A DNA stretch of 64,000 nt from Neobacillus sp. OS1-2 (lineage in GTDB: Bacteria; Bacillota; Bacilli; Bacillales; Cytobacillaceae), in assembly GCF_030915505.1 (NCBI RefSeq), contig NZ_CP133265.1, positions 434,001 to 498,000 of the forward strand. Reading direction: 5' to 3'. The position numbers and the translations under genes are program-made. Below are positions 45,406-57,428 of the stretch, piece by piece. The notes beneath the pieces are model-generated. The model saw only the letters and a program-made list of their open reading frames with translations, made no database searches and was not told the DNA's origin. Every line of letters begins with the position of its first letter. The first letter of the stretch is position 1.

Positions 45406-45770
45406 GAAAACATCTCCATTTATACTACAGGTATTCGGCAGGCAATCATTAAATTCCTGCAAATTTCGACAAAATTTTTGTTATTTCTTTGTTGCCTATG
45501 TAATTTTGTCATTCACAGACAAAAATAGCCGTTTTGCTATTTACATAAAGTATTAATTCTACATCACTCCACATATTCCTTCTTAAGCGCCTAACTTTTA
45601 TTAAAGGGTTTATGTCGAATTTTTTCAGGGCCTCCCCCTTGACATCTAACAATAAATAGTTTATTCCTTCCCTTGCAACTCTAAACCTAAAAAGATATAT
45701 TTTTATCACAATTTTTTATTATAGTATATTCATTATCATTTTACCATAATTATTTTATAATTTTTTACCT
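45406..45770. other. 365-bp gap between dnaG and yqfL: no clear gene
   Basis: AT-rich. B. subtilis has yqxD (DUF188) upstream of dnaG; no trace of it is visible. A 66-codon frame on the minus strand (45709-45509) lacks an RBS and family match. A -10-like TATAAT on the minus strand (45724-45719) may belong to the dnaG-sigA promoter, but its -35 is poor. Several T- and A-tracts suggest bent promoter DNA. Confidence 0.5.
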
Positions 45771-45803
45771 TAAAAAACACACAATCAATTGATTATGTGT
45801 TAG
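45771..45803 (-). terminator. yqfL terminator
   Basis: AACAC-AT-AATC-AATT-GATT-G-TGTGTT palindromic stem followed by T6 on the minus strand, overlapping the yqfL stop codon. Confidence 0.8.
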
Positions 45804-46609
45804 ATTCTACCCTTTTGAATATAATTTATGATAACGTTCGCGGTCTCTTCGACTGCTTTATTTGTAACATCAATCACAGGACACTTTATTCTCTTTACAA
45901 CATTTTCGAAAAAAGTTAATTCTTCTTTAATTCTTTCGATGTTCGCATAACTTGCTTGATCATTTAATCCTAATGAAATTAATCGTTCCCGTCTGATATT
46001 ATTTAATTTTTCCGGGCTGATTTTTAGACCAAAGCATTTTTCGATTGGAACCTTATAGAGTTCTTCCGGCGGATCCACTTCTGGTACAAGAGGAACATTT
46101 GCCACTTTTAAACGTTTATGTGCTAGATATTGAGATAACGGCGTTTTGGAAGTTCTTGACACTCCTATTAGTACAATATCTGCCTTTAACAGTCCTCTTG
46201 GGTCGCGGCCATCATCATATTTCACCGCAAATTCAATTGCTTCAACTTTTTTAAAATAATCCTCATCAAGCTTCCTGACAAGGCCGGGTTCACATAAAGG
46301 GGTCTTCCCACTGAAAACTTGAATTTGATCCATGATCGGGCCAATTAAATCAACCGCAATGATCCCTTCCACTTCTGCCCTTTCCTTCAAGTATATTCTC
46401 ATATCCGGTTTAACTAATGTATAGGCCACCATTCCTTTGTCATGTGATACAAGTGATAACACTTCATCAATATGATCCTTATCCTCAACATAGGGAAATC
46501 TTTTTAATTTCATTCCAGAACCATTAAACTGGCTAATTGCTGCTTTCGTCACTAATTCAGCTGTTTCCCCGACTGAATCAGATACAACATAAATAATAGG
46601 CAAACTCAT
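45800..46609 (-). CDS. yqfL: Pyruvate, phosphate dikinase regulatory protein (kinase/pyrophosphorylase)
   Basis: 269 residues. Starts [13 protein letters not shown]-loop [15 protein letters not shown] near 149-163. The DUF299 family phosphorylates and dephosphorylates PPDK or PEP synthase with ADP and phosphate. In B. subtilis YqfL modulates CcpN activity; here it also follows ccpN, 28 bp downstream, so the two form an operon. Confidence 0.9.
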   Translation of the reverse strand: MSLPIIYVVSDSVGETAELVTKAAISQFNGSGMKLKRFPYVEDKDHIDEVLSLVSHDKGMVAYTLVKPDMRIYLKERAEVEGIIAVDLIGPIMDQIQVFSGKTPLCEPGLVRKLDEDYFKKVEAIEFAVKYDDGRDPRGLLKADIVLIGVSRTSKTPLSQYLAHKRLKVANVPLVPEVDPPEELYKVPIEKCFGLKISPEKLNNIRRERLISLGLNDQASYANIERIKEELTFFENVVKRIKCPVIDVTNKAVEETANVIINYIQKGRI

Positions 46610-46637
46610 TCTCCCTCAACAGCTCCTCTTTTTCAGT

Positions 46638-47267
46638 TTACTCATCGCCTAAGGAAACTAAGGCCTTTGTGATATTTGTTTTTGTAACCCTCCCAATTAC
46701 CTCATACCCATTTTCAGACTTTTTCACGACCGGTATGGCATCAATTTGTTTTTCAATTAATTTCTTAGCAATGTCGATCAGTAAATCGTCCCGTTCACAC
46801 ATGGTTATGTTCGGCATCCGCGTCATGATGATATTGACAGGGATTGTCGTCAGCTCCTGCTTCCCAATACTGGCCCGGAGTAAATCTTTTCTTGAAAGAA
46901 CTCCAACAAGGTTTGAGAGTTGATCCACTACAAATAGCGTTCCTACATCCTCTAGAAACATGGTACAAATAGCATCATAAACAGAAACATTTTCACTTAC
47001 GACAACAGGAATTGACTGATAATCCTTAACATAGATTTTCTGAAGATTTTCTGTCAATAGCTGTGCACCCGATTTCCCCGTATAAAAATAGCCAACGCGA
47101 GGTCTAGCATCAAGAAATCCAGCCATGGTTAGAATGGCAAGATCCGGCCTTAAGGTCGCTCTTGTTAAGCTAAGTTGATCCGCTATCTGCTCTCCTGTTA
47201 TCGGGCCATTGTCCTTTACTATTTGCAAAATATGTTCCTGGCGTTTAGTCAGTTCGATTGTCCTCAC
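46638..47267 (-). CDS. ccpN: Transcriptional repressor CcpN
   Basis: 209 residues if the GTG at 47267 (RTIELTKRQ) is used; a GTG at 47270 is equally possible and the SD is hard to place. N-terminal winged helix (GEQIADQLSLTRATLRPDLAIL, about 20-45) and two CBS domains (about 80-205). CcpN represses gluconeogenic genes (gapB, pckA) during glycolysis, sensing ATP/ADP through the CBS pair. Cotranscribed with yqfL. Confidence 0.9.
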   Translation of the reverse strand: MRTIELTKRQEHILQIVKDNGPITGEQIADQLSLTRATLRPDLAILTMAGFLDARPRVGYFYTGKSGAQLLTENLQKIYVKDYQSIPVVVSENVSVYDAICTMFLEDVGTLFVVDQLSNLVGVLSRKDLLRASIGKQELTTIPVNIIMTRMPNITMCERDDLLIDIAKKLIEKQIDAIPVVKKSENGYEVIGRVTKTNITKALVSLGDE

Positions 47268-47345
47268 CACCTTAAAATACCCAGTTAATATGTAAGTTAT
47301 CTTAGGAATATTATATACCACATATTCTAGCAATTCCATCTATTG

Positions 47346-47374
47346 AAAAAGGTGCGGAAGCCCGCACCTTTTTC
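47346..47374. terminator. Terminator between glyQS and ccpN
   Basis: AAAAAGGTGCGG / CCGCACCTTTTT stem, symmetrical with T-runs both ways. Confidence 0.8.
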
Positions 47375-47379
47375 ATGTA

Positions 47380-48762
47380 TTAAAATACCACTTTTTCCTG
47401 TAAAAAGCTGATAAGTTCAGCGATTGGAACGCGTTTTTGTTCCATGGTATCCCGGTCTCTTACAGTAACCATGTTATCTTCTTTTGAATCAAAGTCATAG
47501 GTAATGCAGAATGGTGTTCCAATTTCATCATGGCGGCGATATCGTTTACCAATTGAACCAGCTTCATCATAATCCACTGTGAAGTATTTAGATAAAGTAG
47601 AAAATACCTCTTTTGCCTCATCAGACAGTTTTTTCGATAACGGCAGAATAGCCGCTTTAAATGGTGCAATTGCCGGATGGAAATGCATCACCGTTCTTGT
47701 CGTACCATCCTCAAGCTGCTCTTCATCATAGGCATCAATTAAGAAAGCAAGTGTTACTCGGTCAGCACCTAATGATGGTTCAATACAGTACGGTACATAC
47801 TTTTCGTTTGTTTCCGGGTCAAGGTAATGGAAATCCTCCCCTGAATATTCCATATGCTGCTTCAAATCATAATCTGTTCGTGAAGCAACACCCCATAATT
47901 CACCCCAGCCAAACGGGAACTTGAATTCAAAATCCGTTGTCGCATTACTATAATGCGAAAGTTCGTCCTCAGAGTGATCGCGAAGTCTAATATTTTCCTT
48001 TGTAAGGCCTAATGACAATAACCAGTTTTCCGCATAGTGCTTCCAATAATCAAACCATTTTAATTCCTCGCCAGGTTTGCAGAAAAATTCAAGTTCCATT
48101 TGTTCAAATTCCCTTGTACGGAATGTAAAGTTACCAGGTGTAATTTCATTACGGAAGCTTTTACCAATTTGAGCGATTCCGAACGGCATTTTCTTCCTCA
48201 TTGTCCGTTGTACATTTTTAAAGTTAACAAAAATACCCTGCGCTGTTTCCGGACGAAGAAAGATTTCATTCGTGCTTGACTCTGTTACCCCTTGGAAGGT
48301 TTTAAACATTAAGTTAAATTGCCGAATTCCGGTAAAATCATGGCATCCACAGTCAGGACAGGCAATATGATGCTCTTTAATTAGCTCTTCCATTTTTTCA
48401 AACGGCAGGCCGTCAACGACCATTTCCATTCCTTTTTCATCAAGGGCATTTTCAATTAATTTGTCCGCACGGTGGCGAGCTTTACAATTTTTACAATCAA
48501 TCATCGGGTCATTAAAATTACCGATATGTCCGGATGCTTCCCATGTACGCGGGTTCATTAGGATACTGGCATCTAAGCCGACATTATACGGTGATTCTTG
48601 AACGAACTTTTGCCACCAAGCTCGTTTAATATTGTTTTTAAATTCAACGCCTAGCGGGCCGTAATCCCAAGTATTTGCAAGACCTCCGTAAATCTCTGAG
48701 CCTGGAAAAATAAATCCTCTGTGCTTTGCATGTGATACAATTTGCTCCATTGTTACCTTCAT
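47380..48762 (-). CDS. glyQS: Glycine--tRNA ligase (eukaryote/archaeal-type dimer)
   Basis: 460 residues. Class II synthetase: motif 2 [23 protein letters not shown] near 205-227, and motif 3 with PSLGADR near 345. C-terminal anticodon-binding domain (about 365-460). The bacterial single-chain form of some bacilli and other Firmicutes, not the alpha2-beta2 GlyQ/GlyS pair. Charges tRNA-Gly. Controlled by the T-box upstream. Confidence 0.95.
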   Translation of the reverse strand: MKVTMEQIVSHAKHRGFIFPGSEIYGGLANTWDYGPLGVEFKNNIKRAWWQKFVQESPYNVGLDASILMNPRTWEASGHIGNFNDPMIDCKNCKARHRADKLIENALDEKGMEMVVDGLPFEKMEELIKEHHIACPDCGCHDFTGIRQFNLMFKTFQGVTESSTNEIFLRPETAQGIFVNFKNVQRTMRKKMPFGIAQIGKSFRNEITPGNFTFRTREFEQMELEFFCKPGEELKWFDYWKHYAENWLLSLGLTKENIRLRDHSEDELSHYSNATTDFEFKFPFGWGELWGVASRTDYDLKQHMEYSGEDFHYLDPETNEKYVPYCIEPSLGADRVTLAFLIDAYDEEQLEDGTTRTVMHFHPAIAPFKAAILPLSKKLSDEAKEVFSTLSKYFTVDYDEAGSIGKRYRRHDEIGTPFCITYDFDSKEDNMVTVRDRDTMEQKRVPIAELISFLQEKVVF

Positions 48763-48784
48763 TTTTTATAACTCCCTTTCTTTT

Positions 48785-49020
48785 TAAACAAACAAAAAAC
48801 TCCCGTCTCTATGCTCTAAAAGCATAGGGACGAGAGTTACCCGCGGTTCCACCCTAATTGCTGCTAAAATAGCAGCCTCTTTGAATTGTGTTTCATCAAC
48901 ACAAGATTGCTCAGGAACGCCTTCTTTAATGCTCTATACCCCAGCTCACACCATCCTAGGGTCGCTTTTATAGAGTGGACTAAATACTACTTTCCGTCAC
49001 AGCAATTTATAATATTAACA
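48785..49020 (-). ncRNA. T-box leader of glyQS
   Basis: The minus strand has a stem I region, candidate specifier GGC (Gly) in GAAGGCGTTC (48921-48919), the T-box AGGGTGGAACCGCG (about 48853-48840), and a terminator of ACTCTCGTCCCTATGC with GCATAGAGACGGGAGT then T6 (48834-48785). The layout matches the known B. subtilis glyQS leader. Uncharged tRNA-Gly would stabilise the antiterminator and allow glyQS transcription. Confidence 0.93.
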
Positions 49021-49022
49021 GA

Positions 49023-49051
49023 ATTTTAACGAAAACTCCGGACATTGTCAA
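49023..49051 (-). promoter_or_regulatory. glyQS promoter
   Basis: Perfect TTGACA (49051-49046), 17-bp spacer, TAAAAT (49028-49023) directly before the T-box leader. Confidence 0.85.
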
Positions 49052-49059
49052 CAAGGTGA

Positions 49060-49812
49060 TTATAAAAGATTGCGAAATTGATCCATAGAAGCAAGAAATT
49101 TTTTCGTTTTTAGATGAAGACCTGAGTACTCTTCATAATAGGCCGTAATAACCTTTTTTAGCTCAGCCTTTGTTTCTTCCTTAACGGAAATTTTGCCTAA
49201 CCTCGACAGATCAAAGTAATAAAATAGCCGTAATAATTTAACTGCAGCTGGTGATATTTTAAAATGGTACGGATCTTTACTTAAACATCGATGGCAGATA
49301 AATCCATTTTCTCGAATTGAAAAAGAAAAATGTCCGTCTGTACTGCCGCAAACGGAACATTGATTCAAAACGGGATACATCCCCATCACATTTAACATTT
49401 TCATCTCGTAAATATTCATAAGAATATCCGGTTCATAGCCTTCATTCATGAAATGTAATGTTTGAAAAAGCAACTCAAAAAGAAACGGGTTTGGTTTTTT
49501 TTCATCCGTACATTTGTCGGTTAATTCGACAATATAACTGGCATATGCAGTTAAAAAAATGTCTTCTCCTATCGAACGCAATGAAGAAACAATTTCACCT
49601 TGCTGCATACTGCCCAAGCCGGATCCTCTATTTACGAGGAAGTATCCATGTGTAAACAGCTGAGTAATGGAAGAAAGGCGGCTGTTGGACTTTTTAGCGC
49701 CTCTAGCCATAACGCCTACCTTTCCCCATTCCCTTGTATATAAGGTCACTATTTTATTGGTTTCACCATAATCTGTTGTTCTAATGACGATGCCTTCACA
49801 CTTCTGAAGCAT
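49060..49812 (-). CDS. recO: DNA repair protein RecO
   Basis: 250 residues. N-terminal OB fold (about 1-80: [23 protein letters not shown]), helical middle, zinc site CSVCG and CHRC (about 148-170). Loads RecA with RecR at gaps. RBS AAGGTGAC before ATG. Preceded by yqzL, as in B. subtilis. Confidence 0.95.
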   Translation of the reverse strand: MLQKCEGIVIRTTDYGETNKIVTLYTREWGKVGVMARGAKKSNSRLSSITQLFTHGYFLVNRGSGLGSMQQGEIVSSLRSIGEDIFLTAYASYIVELTDKCTDEKKPNPFLFELLFQTLHFMNEGYEPDILMNIYEMKMLNVMGMYPVLNQCSVCGSTDGHFSFSIRENGFICHRCLSKDPYHFKISPAAVKLLRLFYYFDLSRLGKISVKEETKAELKKVITAYYEEYSGLHLKTKKFLASMDQFRNLL

Positions 49813-49848
49813 TTAAAGTCACCTTCTTAAGTCGTGCGAAAGACTTGC

Positions 49849-49992
49849 CTATGAAACGGGAAAATCAAGTTGTGCTAGCTCTTCATTCAGATTTCCGGGT
49901 ATTTCTTGGTTTTCCTTCTCAAGCTCTTTGAAGAGAAGATATGTGTCAATATTGCCTGTCTGGAGGAATACTTTCCACGTAAAATCCATCAT
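49849..49992 (-). CDS. yqzL: YqzL family small protein
   Basis: 47 residues (MMDFTWKVFLQTGNIDTYLL...), too short for common gene finders. Two tandem ATGs after GGTGGGG. The start DFTWKVFLQTGNIDTYLLFK is diagnostic of YqzL, found just upstream of recO in bacilli. Acidic, function unknown. Confidence 0.88.
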   Translation of the reverse strand: MMDFTWKVFLQTGNIDTYLLFKELEKENQEIPGNLNEELAQLDFPVS

Positions 49993-50151
49993 CGAAAACC
50001 CCACCTTTCATTATTTAGACTAGCCTTTAAGTTCATCCCAACCTTACATTTATCATAGCCTGCCTTTGCCAAAATCATAAGACGAAATATTTGTTAATGT
50101 TGTCCATGCATATTCTTGTGGGTAGGTTAATATTTTAATTAGGGTGATTTG

Positions 50152-51511
<1,360 letters not shown>

Positions 51512-51660
51512 TCAAAATTCAGAGAAAATCATTACTTGAAACGAAAAAGTAACATAAAATTTGTAAAAATTTGAATTTTCCCATAAATCAACTTGTCTTC
51601 AAAATGAAAAGCTGATTATGTCATTTTATCGAATTCCTCTGTCTAATTCAAACTGCAAAT

Positions 51661-52044
51661 TCAAATTTCACTAAAAAGTCTTATTACGTACGGTGAGAAA
51701 ATGATTATTCCCACTACAATTGCAAGTGCCGCATATAGTAAGACAGCACCAGCCGCCAAGTCCTTCGCCTGTTTTGCCAGCGGGTGGTAGTCTAACGTAA
51801 CGAGATCCACCACTCGTTCAATGGCTGAATTCATTAATTCCAGTGCAAACATGCCCCCGATAATGAAAAGAATAAATATCCACTCCACTTTTGTGATCGA
51901 AAAATAAGAGGACATTCCTAGCACTAGGATTGAACTAATGAAATGAAACCGCATATTTCTTTCCGTTTTAAGTGCCATCAAAATTCCCGAAAGTGCATAA
52001 GAAAATGAACTTATGAATGTGGATGACTTATCTGGTGAGCCCAT
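51661..52044 (-). CDS. dgkA: Undecaprenol/diacylglycerol kinase DgkA
   Basis: 127 residues, three membrane helices. Family motif [14 protein letters not shown] near residues 66-80 holds the catalytic Glu, and a cytoplasmic N-terminal helix with KTERNMRFH precedes helix 1. In bacilli it phosphorylates undecaprenol for wall synthesis. Start overlaps ybeY by 17 bp. Confidence 0.93.
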   Translation of the reverse strand: MGSPDKSSTFISSFSYALSGILMALKTERNMRFHFISSILVLGMSSYFSITKVEWIFILFIIGGMFALELMNSAIERVVDLVTLDYHPLAKQAKDLAAGAVLLYAALAIVVGIIIFSPYVIRLFSEI

Positions 52045-52498
52045 ACTCGTCTAATATTTCCTTTTGCAGTGTGAACATTTCCTTTTCCTCTTCCTCTGTC
52101 ATATGATCATATCCAAGGAGATGGAGAAACCCATGAACCGCTAGGAATCCAAGTTCTCTTTCAAAAGAATGACCATATTCCTCAGCTTGTTCCTTTGTTC
52201 TCGGAATCGAAATTATAATATCACCTAGGACGCGTGGCATCTCTACGCCTGCTAATTCCACTTCTCCTTCGCCCAGCTCCTCCATAGCAAAGGAGATTAC
52301 ATCTGTTGGCATATCTTTATCGCGGTATTCTCGGTTAATCTCATGAATTCTCTCATTCGAAACAAAAGAAATCGAGACTTCACTGTGCTCTTCAATTTTT
52401 TGTTTTTTTGCTGCAAAATTGATTAATCTTTCAATTTCAAGCATTTGCTGATCTGATAGTTCATTCGTTTCATCGGTACAATCAATAAGTAATGTCAT
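52028..52498 (-). CDS. ybeY: Endoribonuclease YbeY
   Basis: 156 residues. The metal-binding motif [11 protein letters not shown] near residue 119-129 is complete. Takes part in 16S rRNA 3' maturation and ribosome quality control. Overlaps both pgpH (ATGA) and dgkA, part of the phoH-pgpH-ybeY-dgkA-cdd-era unit. Confidence 0.95.
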   Translation of the reverse strand: MTLLIDCTDETNELSDQQMLEIERLINFAAKKQKIEEHSEVSISFVSNERIHEINREYRDKDMPTDVISFAMEELGEGEVELAGVEMPRVLGDIIISIPRTKEQAEEYGHSFERELGFLAVHGFLHLLGYDHMTEEEEKEMFTLQKEILDEYGLTR

Positions 52499-54669
52499 GC
52501 TTGTTTCACCTTCTTTGTCTTTGTCATTTCAGGGTACTCAATTCTTGAGTGAAAGATTCCCTTTAGCGTTTCGCATAGTGTGTGTGATACGGTCTCGATT
52601 TCCTTGATGGTAATATCGCATTCATTTAATTGACCATCCTGTAGCCGGTCCGCCACGATTTTCTTAACGAGTGATTCAATTAATTCTGCCGTAGGCTGTG
52701 ATAATGAGCGAACAGCAGCCTCGACACTATCCGCAATCCCCACCACCGCCGACTCCTTTGTCTGTGCTTTTGGACCGGGATAACGGAACTCCTCATCCTT
52801 TATATCCGTATCGCTCTGAAGGGCCTTATGGTAAAAGAATTTCAGCAATGTTGTCCCATGATGTTGTTCAGCTATATCAATGATTTCTTTAGGCATATGA
52901 TATTTCTTTAAAATAGCAGATCCATCTGTAACATGAGCAATGATAATATTCGCGCTTCTTTCAGGTGGCAATCGGTCATGGGGATTATCATGATGCATTT
53001 GATTTTCAATAAAAAAGTTAGGGCGCTTTGTTTTTCCGATATCATGATAATAACTTCCGACCCTAGCCAGTAGTCCATTAGCACCGATCGCTTCGCAAGC
53101 GGATTCCGCTAAATTGGCGACCATAACACTATGATGGTAGGTTCCCGGTGCTTCCATCAAGATTTTTCTCAGGAGCGGATGGTTCGGATTAGAAAGTTCG
53201 ATTAGTTTCATGGTCGAAAGAATTCCAAAACTTGCCTCAAAGAGTGGCAATACTCCAATGGTTAAAACAGCCGAACCGATACCAGAAACAACGGCTGTAA
53301 GAAGATAATACCCATACTCCACACCCGAAAACTGGCCGTTTGGTAACAGCATTAATGCACAGATGGCCAACACATTGACAATCGCCGCAAATACTCCAGC
53401 TTGTAAAATCTTGGTCCGATGATTTTGAGTGTTCAAAAACAGGATAGCTGCTAAGGCACTAAAGAGGATATAGATTCCTTCTGAAAAATTAAGGGTTCCC
53501 GTAACCCCTTCATTGAATAAAATACTCCCACAAACCGCCATAATTATCGACATGAGGATGGCAAGTTTTTCATCAATTAAAATCTTAATCAGCATTCCCC
53601 CCATTGCAGCAGGAAAAATATAACCGATGCCGGCAAAGTTAAAAATTTGCAGCAAACTAATAATTTTCATGATGAAAATGGAAAAAATGAAAATAATCCC
53701 ATACAATAATAAAAACGTTTGCCGTTTCTCTGGAAGTGATTTCATTTGATAAAAATAATAATAAATCGCTGAAAGAATTATGGTAATCAACAAAACCAAT
53801 CCAATAAAAGGTTTATACGATTTATCGTTATTTAAAAGACCCACTAACTTTAATTGTCGAAAAATATCCTGATTAATTAATTTTCCTTCCTCCACAATAA
53901 TTTGCCCTTGGAGAATCTTTACAGGTTCTATACTTTCTGCTGCTTGCTGCCTTAGTTCCTCTGTAGCATTAGGATCATAAAATTCATTTTGAATGACAGC
54001 ATATCTACCCAAGTCGATTGCAGCTAATCTTAAATTATCATTTAACGAGGTATACTTTAATTCCTCTTCAACCCTTTTCTTTGCATTTTCCACTTCATCT
54101 GTAGAAATTCTCTTTGTCATAACATTGTTGATGGCTGTTACTGTTAAATCCTTTGCAATCGATAAATCATCATTACTAGCTTGAACTAAGGTTGAAAAAA
54201 CTTGATTTGGGAGCTCCTTCGCGACACCTGATGTCAATTTTGTTTTTAATCTAGTTATTTTATCTGATACACTTGGCTCCTCTTTTGTCGGTTTTTCCTC
54301 CACAATCTCTTCTTGCTTCTTCATTTCCTCTTTTATTTCATCATTTACCTCTACTGCTGCTTTGAAAATGGAAGTAATCAAATCAACTCGATTTTGCGTG
54401 TACTCATTTTTCAATGCATAGACCGGCTGTACTTGGTTAATGGCTTCTTTACGCTTATTCTCTGTACTTTTTTTATCCTCAACTGTCCCTGGAGAACGAA
54501 TTGTCTTTTCCGCAACAGAAAATAGACTTAAATCCAGTTTTTCCGGTTTTACATTACTGTACATGGCTCCAAAAAGAACAACCCCTAATACAAAGAAAAA
54601 TAGGATTCGGAAAAAAGTAATATCAAGTAACTTTCGAATTCGTATGAAATGTTGCTGTAGTTTATCCAA
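52495..54669 (-). CDS. pgpH: Cyclic-di-AMP phosphodiesterase PgpH (7TM-HD)
   Basis: 724 residues. N-terminal membrane helix (about 17-38), extracellular helical domain (about 40-280) with charged coiled stretch [20 protein letters not shown], seven membrane helices (about 282-475), and a cytoplasmic HD domain with [11 protein letters not shown] and [12 protein letters not shown]. Degrades c-di-AMP, a signal for potassium and wall homeostasis. Matches YqfF in B. subtilis. Confidence 0.94.
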   Translation of the reverse strand: MDKLQQHFIRIRKLLDITFFRILFFFVLGVVLFGAMYSNVKPEKLDLSLFSVAEKTIRSPGTVEDKKSTENKRKEAINQVQPVYALKNEYTQNRVDLITSIFKAAVEVNDEIKEEMKKQEEIVEEKPTKEEPSVSDKITRLKTKLTSGVAKELPNQVFSTLVQASNDDLSIAKDLTVTAINNVMTKRISTDEVENAKKRVEEELKYTSLNDNLRLAAIDLGRYAVIQNEFYDPNATEELRQQAAESIEPVKILQGQIIVEEGKLINQDIFRQLKLVGLLNNDKSYKPFIGLVLLITIILSAIYYYFYQMKSLPEKRQTFLLLYGIIFIFSIFIMKIISLLQIFNFAGIGYIFPAAMGGMLIKILIDEKLAILMSIIMAVCGSILFNEGVTGTLNFSEGIYILFSALAAILFLNTQNHRTKILQAGVFAAIVNVLAICALMLLPNGQFSGVEYGYYLLTAVVSGIGSAVLTIGVLPLFEASFGILSTMKLIELSNPNHPLLRKILMEAPGTYHHSVMVANLAESACEAIGANGLLARVGSYYHDIGKTKRPNFFIENQMHHDNPHDRLPPERSANIIIAHVTDGSAILKKYHMPKEIIDIAEQHHGTTLLKFFYHKALQSDTDIKDEEFRYPGPKAQTKESAVVGIADSVEAAVRSLSQPTAELIESLVKKIVADRLQDGQLNECDITIKEIETVSHTLCETLKGIFHSRIEYPEMTKTKKVKQA

Positions 54670-54854
54670 CTAAACCCCCCCACAACGGCCGATAAATCAT
54701 GTGTTTCGCAATAGAATATAAATATTATTACTGAAACTATGCTTTATGTAAAATCATAACAGTTTTAATAAGAAGTTTCATCTTTTTAGAAAAATGCAGG
54801 ACACTAGTCGCTAAGGCACAGATCTGAGCAATTAAAGGTACGTACGTATGTAAA

Positions 54855-54889
54855 AAAGGGATAAACCACTATAGGTTTACCCCTGATTA
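54855..54889 (-). terminator. Hairpin after phoH
   Basis: GGGTAAACC / GGTTTATCCC stem and T6 on the minus strand; it overlaps the phoH stop codon and precedes pgpH. Confidence 0.7.
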
Positions 54890-55857
54890 TGCCGTGAAGG
54901 TGTCTTTTTCTCATAAGCTTCGATAATTTTGCCAACGAGCGGGTGACGGACTACATCGGTTTGTTCTAAAAAGACAAAGGCTATACCATTTACATTTAGC
55001 AAAATTTCCTCTGCTGCAATAAGGCCGGATTTGGCCCCCTTAGGCAAATCAATTTGCGTTTGGTCACCTGTAATTACCATTTTCGAACCAAAGCCAAGCC
55101 TAGTCAAGAACATTTTCATCTGGGCATGTGTGGTATTTTGCGCCTCGTCTAATATCACAAAGGCATCATCTAATGTACGGCCTCTCATATAAGCGAGTGG
55201 AGCAATTTCAATTGTCCCGCGTTCGATTAACCTCTGAGTATGTTCCGCACCCAAAACGTCATTTAAAGCATCGTACAACGGTCTTAAATACGGATCCACC
55301 TTTTCTTTTAAATCACCCGGGAGGAATCCAAGACTCTCGCCCGCCTCGACAGCAGGCCTGGTTAAAATAATCTTATTTACTTGTCCATTTTTCAGGGCAT
55401 TAACCGCCATTATGACTGCCAGGTAGGTTTTCCCTGTACCAGCAGGCCCAATCCCAAAAACAAGATCACTTTTTTTAATAGCCATTACATATTGCCTTTG
55501 CCCTAGGGTTTTAATCCGGATGGATTTTCCTTTAACCGTTTTACCAATCTCTTCGTCATATAAATTGACAAAATAATCCAGCGTCCCTTTCTGGGCCATT
55601 TGAATGGCATACAGGACATCTCTTTGACTAATGTTTATTCCCTTTCGAATCACAAATAGTAATCGGTCTAATATTTGTCCTGCCATGATGACGTTTTCTT
55701 CATCACCTGACATGCTAACCGATTCACCTCTTGTGATGATGGAAACACCTAGTTCCTGTTCAATTAATTTTAAATTTTGGTCAGCATTTCCCAACAGGTT
55801 GACAGCCTCTGAGGGATTTTCTAGCTGTAGACTGATCGTTGTTAATTTTTCTGTCAT
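54877..55857 (-). CDS. phoH: PhoH family ATPase
   Basis: 326 residues. Walker A GPAGTGKTYLAVI near 133-145, Walker B FVILDEAQNTTHAQMK near 224-239, and a small N-terminal KH-like part. An RNA helicase/RNase-linked ATPase, possibly in rRNA handling with YbeY, its usual neighbour. Overlaps the yqfD stop by 4 bp. Confidence 0.93.
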   Translation of the reverse strand: MTEKLTTISLQLENPSEAVNLLGNADQNLKLIEQELGVSIITRGESVSMSGDEENVIMAGQILDRLLFVIRKGINISQRDVLYAIQMAQKGTLDYFVNLYDEEIGKTVKGKSIRIKTLGQRQYVMAIKKSDLVFGIGPAGTGKTYLAVIMAVNALKNGQVNKIILTRPAVEAGESLGFLPGDLKEKVDPYLRPLYDALNDVLGAEHTQRLIERGTIEIAPLAYMRGRTLDDAFVILDEAQNTTHAQMKMFLTRLGFGSKMVITGDQTQIDLPKGAKSGLIAAEEILLNVNGIAFVFLEQTDVVRHPLVGKIIEAYEKKTPSRHNQG

Positions 55858-57047
55858 TCAGGAGTCTCCTTGGAAATCGGTTGTCCGACTGCAATGTTTT
55901 CAATAACATTAAAATGAATATCTAGTATAACCTTACCATTTCTATACTCTTTGTGTAAAATTTTTTCATCTTTAATGATAGCATCTTCATCTAACTTGCT
56001 TTTTATTTCTTTTTTAGCTAATTCTAGTGCTTGTTCTTCTGCCTCTTTTTTCGAATAGGATCGCTTGACATCCTCACTTTCGCGTAACGTTTTATTCATA
56101 TAGGAGATCGGCAGCTTCCACTTTAGGAAATGAACATGATGAACATTCTTTTCTGTTTTATATTTCTTGAATTCAGGTTTCCCAAAACCCCAAATAGGTA
56201 TTTCCAAATTCCCTACGACTAAAGAATGTTTTTGCTTTTCCTTCCCAGTAAAGACATTAAAGTTCGTGACCAGAGGGAGCTTAACAGTGCTTATATACCA
56301 GGTACCACCCCAGACCTCACCTTCAGCTGCCACTATTTTCGGGCTTCCTTCTTGTCCATAAATTCCGGAAACAAGTAAATCGCCCTTTTCCACGACATCA
56401 TTCTTATTAACCATGGTTTGACCCGTTTCAACAAACATATTGACAATAACAGCTTTCTTTTTTGCGATAAGATTTTGTGGGGATAATTGTTCAACCTTTT
56501 TCGGCTCATTCTTTTCAACAACCTGCAGATGATAGGTTGTCCCCTTTAATTCCACACCAACCCATGTCAATGCACCAATTTTCTCTGTTAATTGTCTTTG
56601 GATCCCCTCCACATTATCAACAAAAAACTGCACCTTCCCAATTTTAACACCCATCTTGTCCAATTCTTTACGAATTTGATACTCTGTTGCAGGCTTTGCC
56701 CCTTTTATTTCAATTCCCCAAATCACATTTGATAAGAAAAAAATAATGAATAAAAATGCGGCTGCCCCCAACATAAAGCCGCTATTTTTCAATAATCTTC
56801 TAAATAAAAATGGTACTCCGCTACGACGTAAAAAGGAAATTTTACATCCACTTTTACGCGCAAACAGTCTAATTTTCAAGGCATCCTGTGCTCTCATTTT
56901 AAAGGTAATCGTCTCCGTTCCATGCCGTTTTACGTTCCAAATATGGAGACCATTTCGTGTTAGCACATTTAAAAACCGTTCAAGACCCTTTCCCGAAACC
57001 TTCACCGTAACTCTGCCATAAAGGAATTCAATCCATTGGTTCTTCAT
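55854..57047 (-). CDS. yqfD: Sporulation protein YqfD
   Basis: 397 residues. N-terminal cytoplasmic domain, one membrane helix (about 92-110, MLGAAAFLFIIFFLSNVIWG), and a long extracellular domain with charged C-terminal part. Belongs to the YqfD/SpoIIP-like family of mother-cell-expressed proteins required for stage IV sporulation. Coupled to yqfC (4-bp overlap). Confidence 0.9.
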   Translation of the reverse strand: MKNQWIEFLYGRVTVKVSGKGLERFLNVLTRNGLHIWNVKRHGTETITFKMRAQDALKIRLFARKSGCKISFLRRSGVPFLFRRLLKNSGFMLGAAAFLFIIFFLSNVIWGIEIKGAKPATEYQIRKELDKMGVKIGKVQFFVDNVEGIQRQLTEKIGALTWVGVELKGTTYHLQVVEKNEPKKVEQLSPQNLIAKKKAVIVNMFVETGQTMVNKNDVVEKGDLLVSGIYGQEGSPKIVAAEGEVWGGTWYISTVKLPLVTNFNVFTGKEKQKHSLVVGNLEIPIWGFGKPEFKKYKTEKNVHHVHFLKWKLPISYMNKTLRESEDVKRSYSKKEAEEQALELAKKEIKSKLDEDAIIKDEKILHKEYRNGKVILDIHFNVIENIAVGQPISKETPE

Positions 57048-57346
57048 TTTGTTCCTCCCGGATTATCAGTAATATATATGACCTGATCTATTTTTCCTTC
57101 GAGTAAAATTTCTTCTGGTAAAATCGTTTTAATCACAAATGCCTTGCCTTTAATTAATAATTGTCCTTGCTTTAACAATAGGCGGAGCTCTTTATCTGTA
57201 AATGCGAGCAAGCCGCGGTGATTCTCTATATATATATGGATTTGTCCAATCATCGTAATCCGGGGCAAATCCATCATGACATCTTGAGGAAGATCCATTT
57301 TATTAGCCATCCAGTTGCGAATTCGCTGGCCCCATTTTTTTGCCAT
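57044..57346 (-). CDS. yqfC: Sporulation protein YqfC (YabP/YqfC family)
   Basis: 100 residues. YabP-like beta-rich domain (DLPRITMIGQIHIYIENHRGLLAFTDKELRLLLKQG, about 25-60, then G-x-xFVIKTI). Mother-cell protein in B. subtilis, under sigma-E. The RBS GGGGG is in the 3' arm of a strong hairpin. Confidence 0.9.
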   Translation of the reverse strand: MAKKWGQRIRNWMANKMDLPQDVMMDLPRITMIGQIHIYIENHRGLLAFTDKELRLLLKQGQLLIKGKAFVIKTILPEEILLEGKIDQVIYITDNPGGTK

Positions 57347-57351
57347 AAAAA

Positions 57352-57394
57352 AGAACCCCCTTTCATCTCATATTATGAAATGAAAGGGGGTTCT
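57352..57394 (-). terminator. Strong hairpin over the yqfC ribosome binding site
   Basis: AGAACCCCCTTTCAT pairs perfectly over 15 bp with ATGAAAGGGGGTTCT, followed by T6 running into the ATG. It is a good terminator for the floA unit, but its 3' arm holds the yqfC SD (AAAGGGGG), so it could also silence yqfC on any read-through RNA. Confidence 0.8.
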
Positions 57395-57428
57395 AGCACA
57401 TATTTTTCTATTCACTTCTAAAGCTAAT

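Noticed and set aside
45509..45709. 66-codon minus-strand frame in the dnaG-yqfL gap
   Set aside because: No RBS, no recognisable family, and AT-rich composition; most likely chance.
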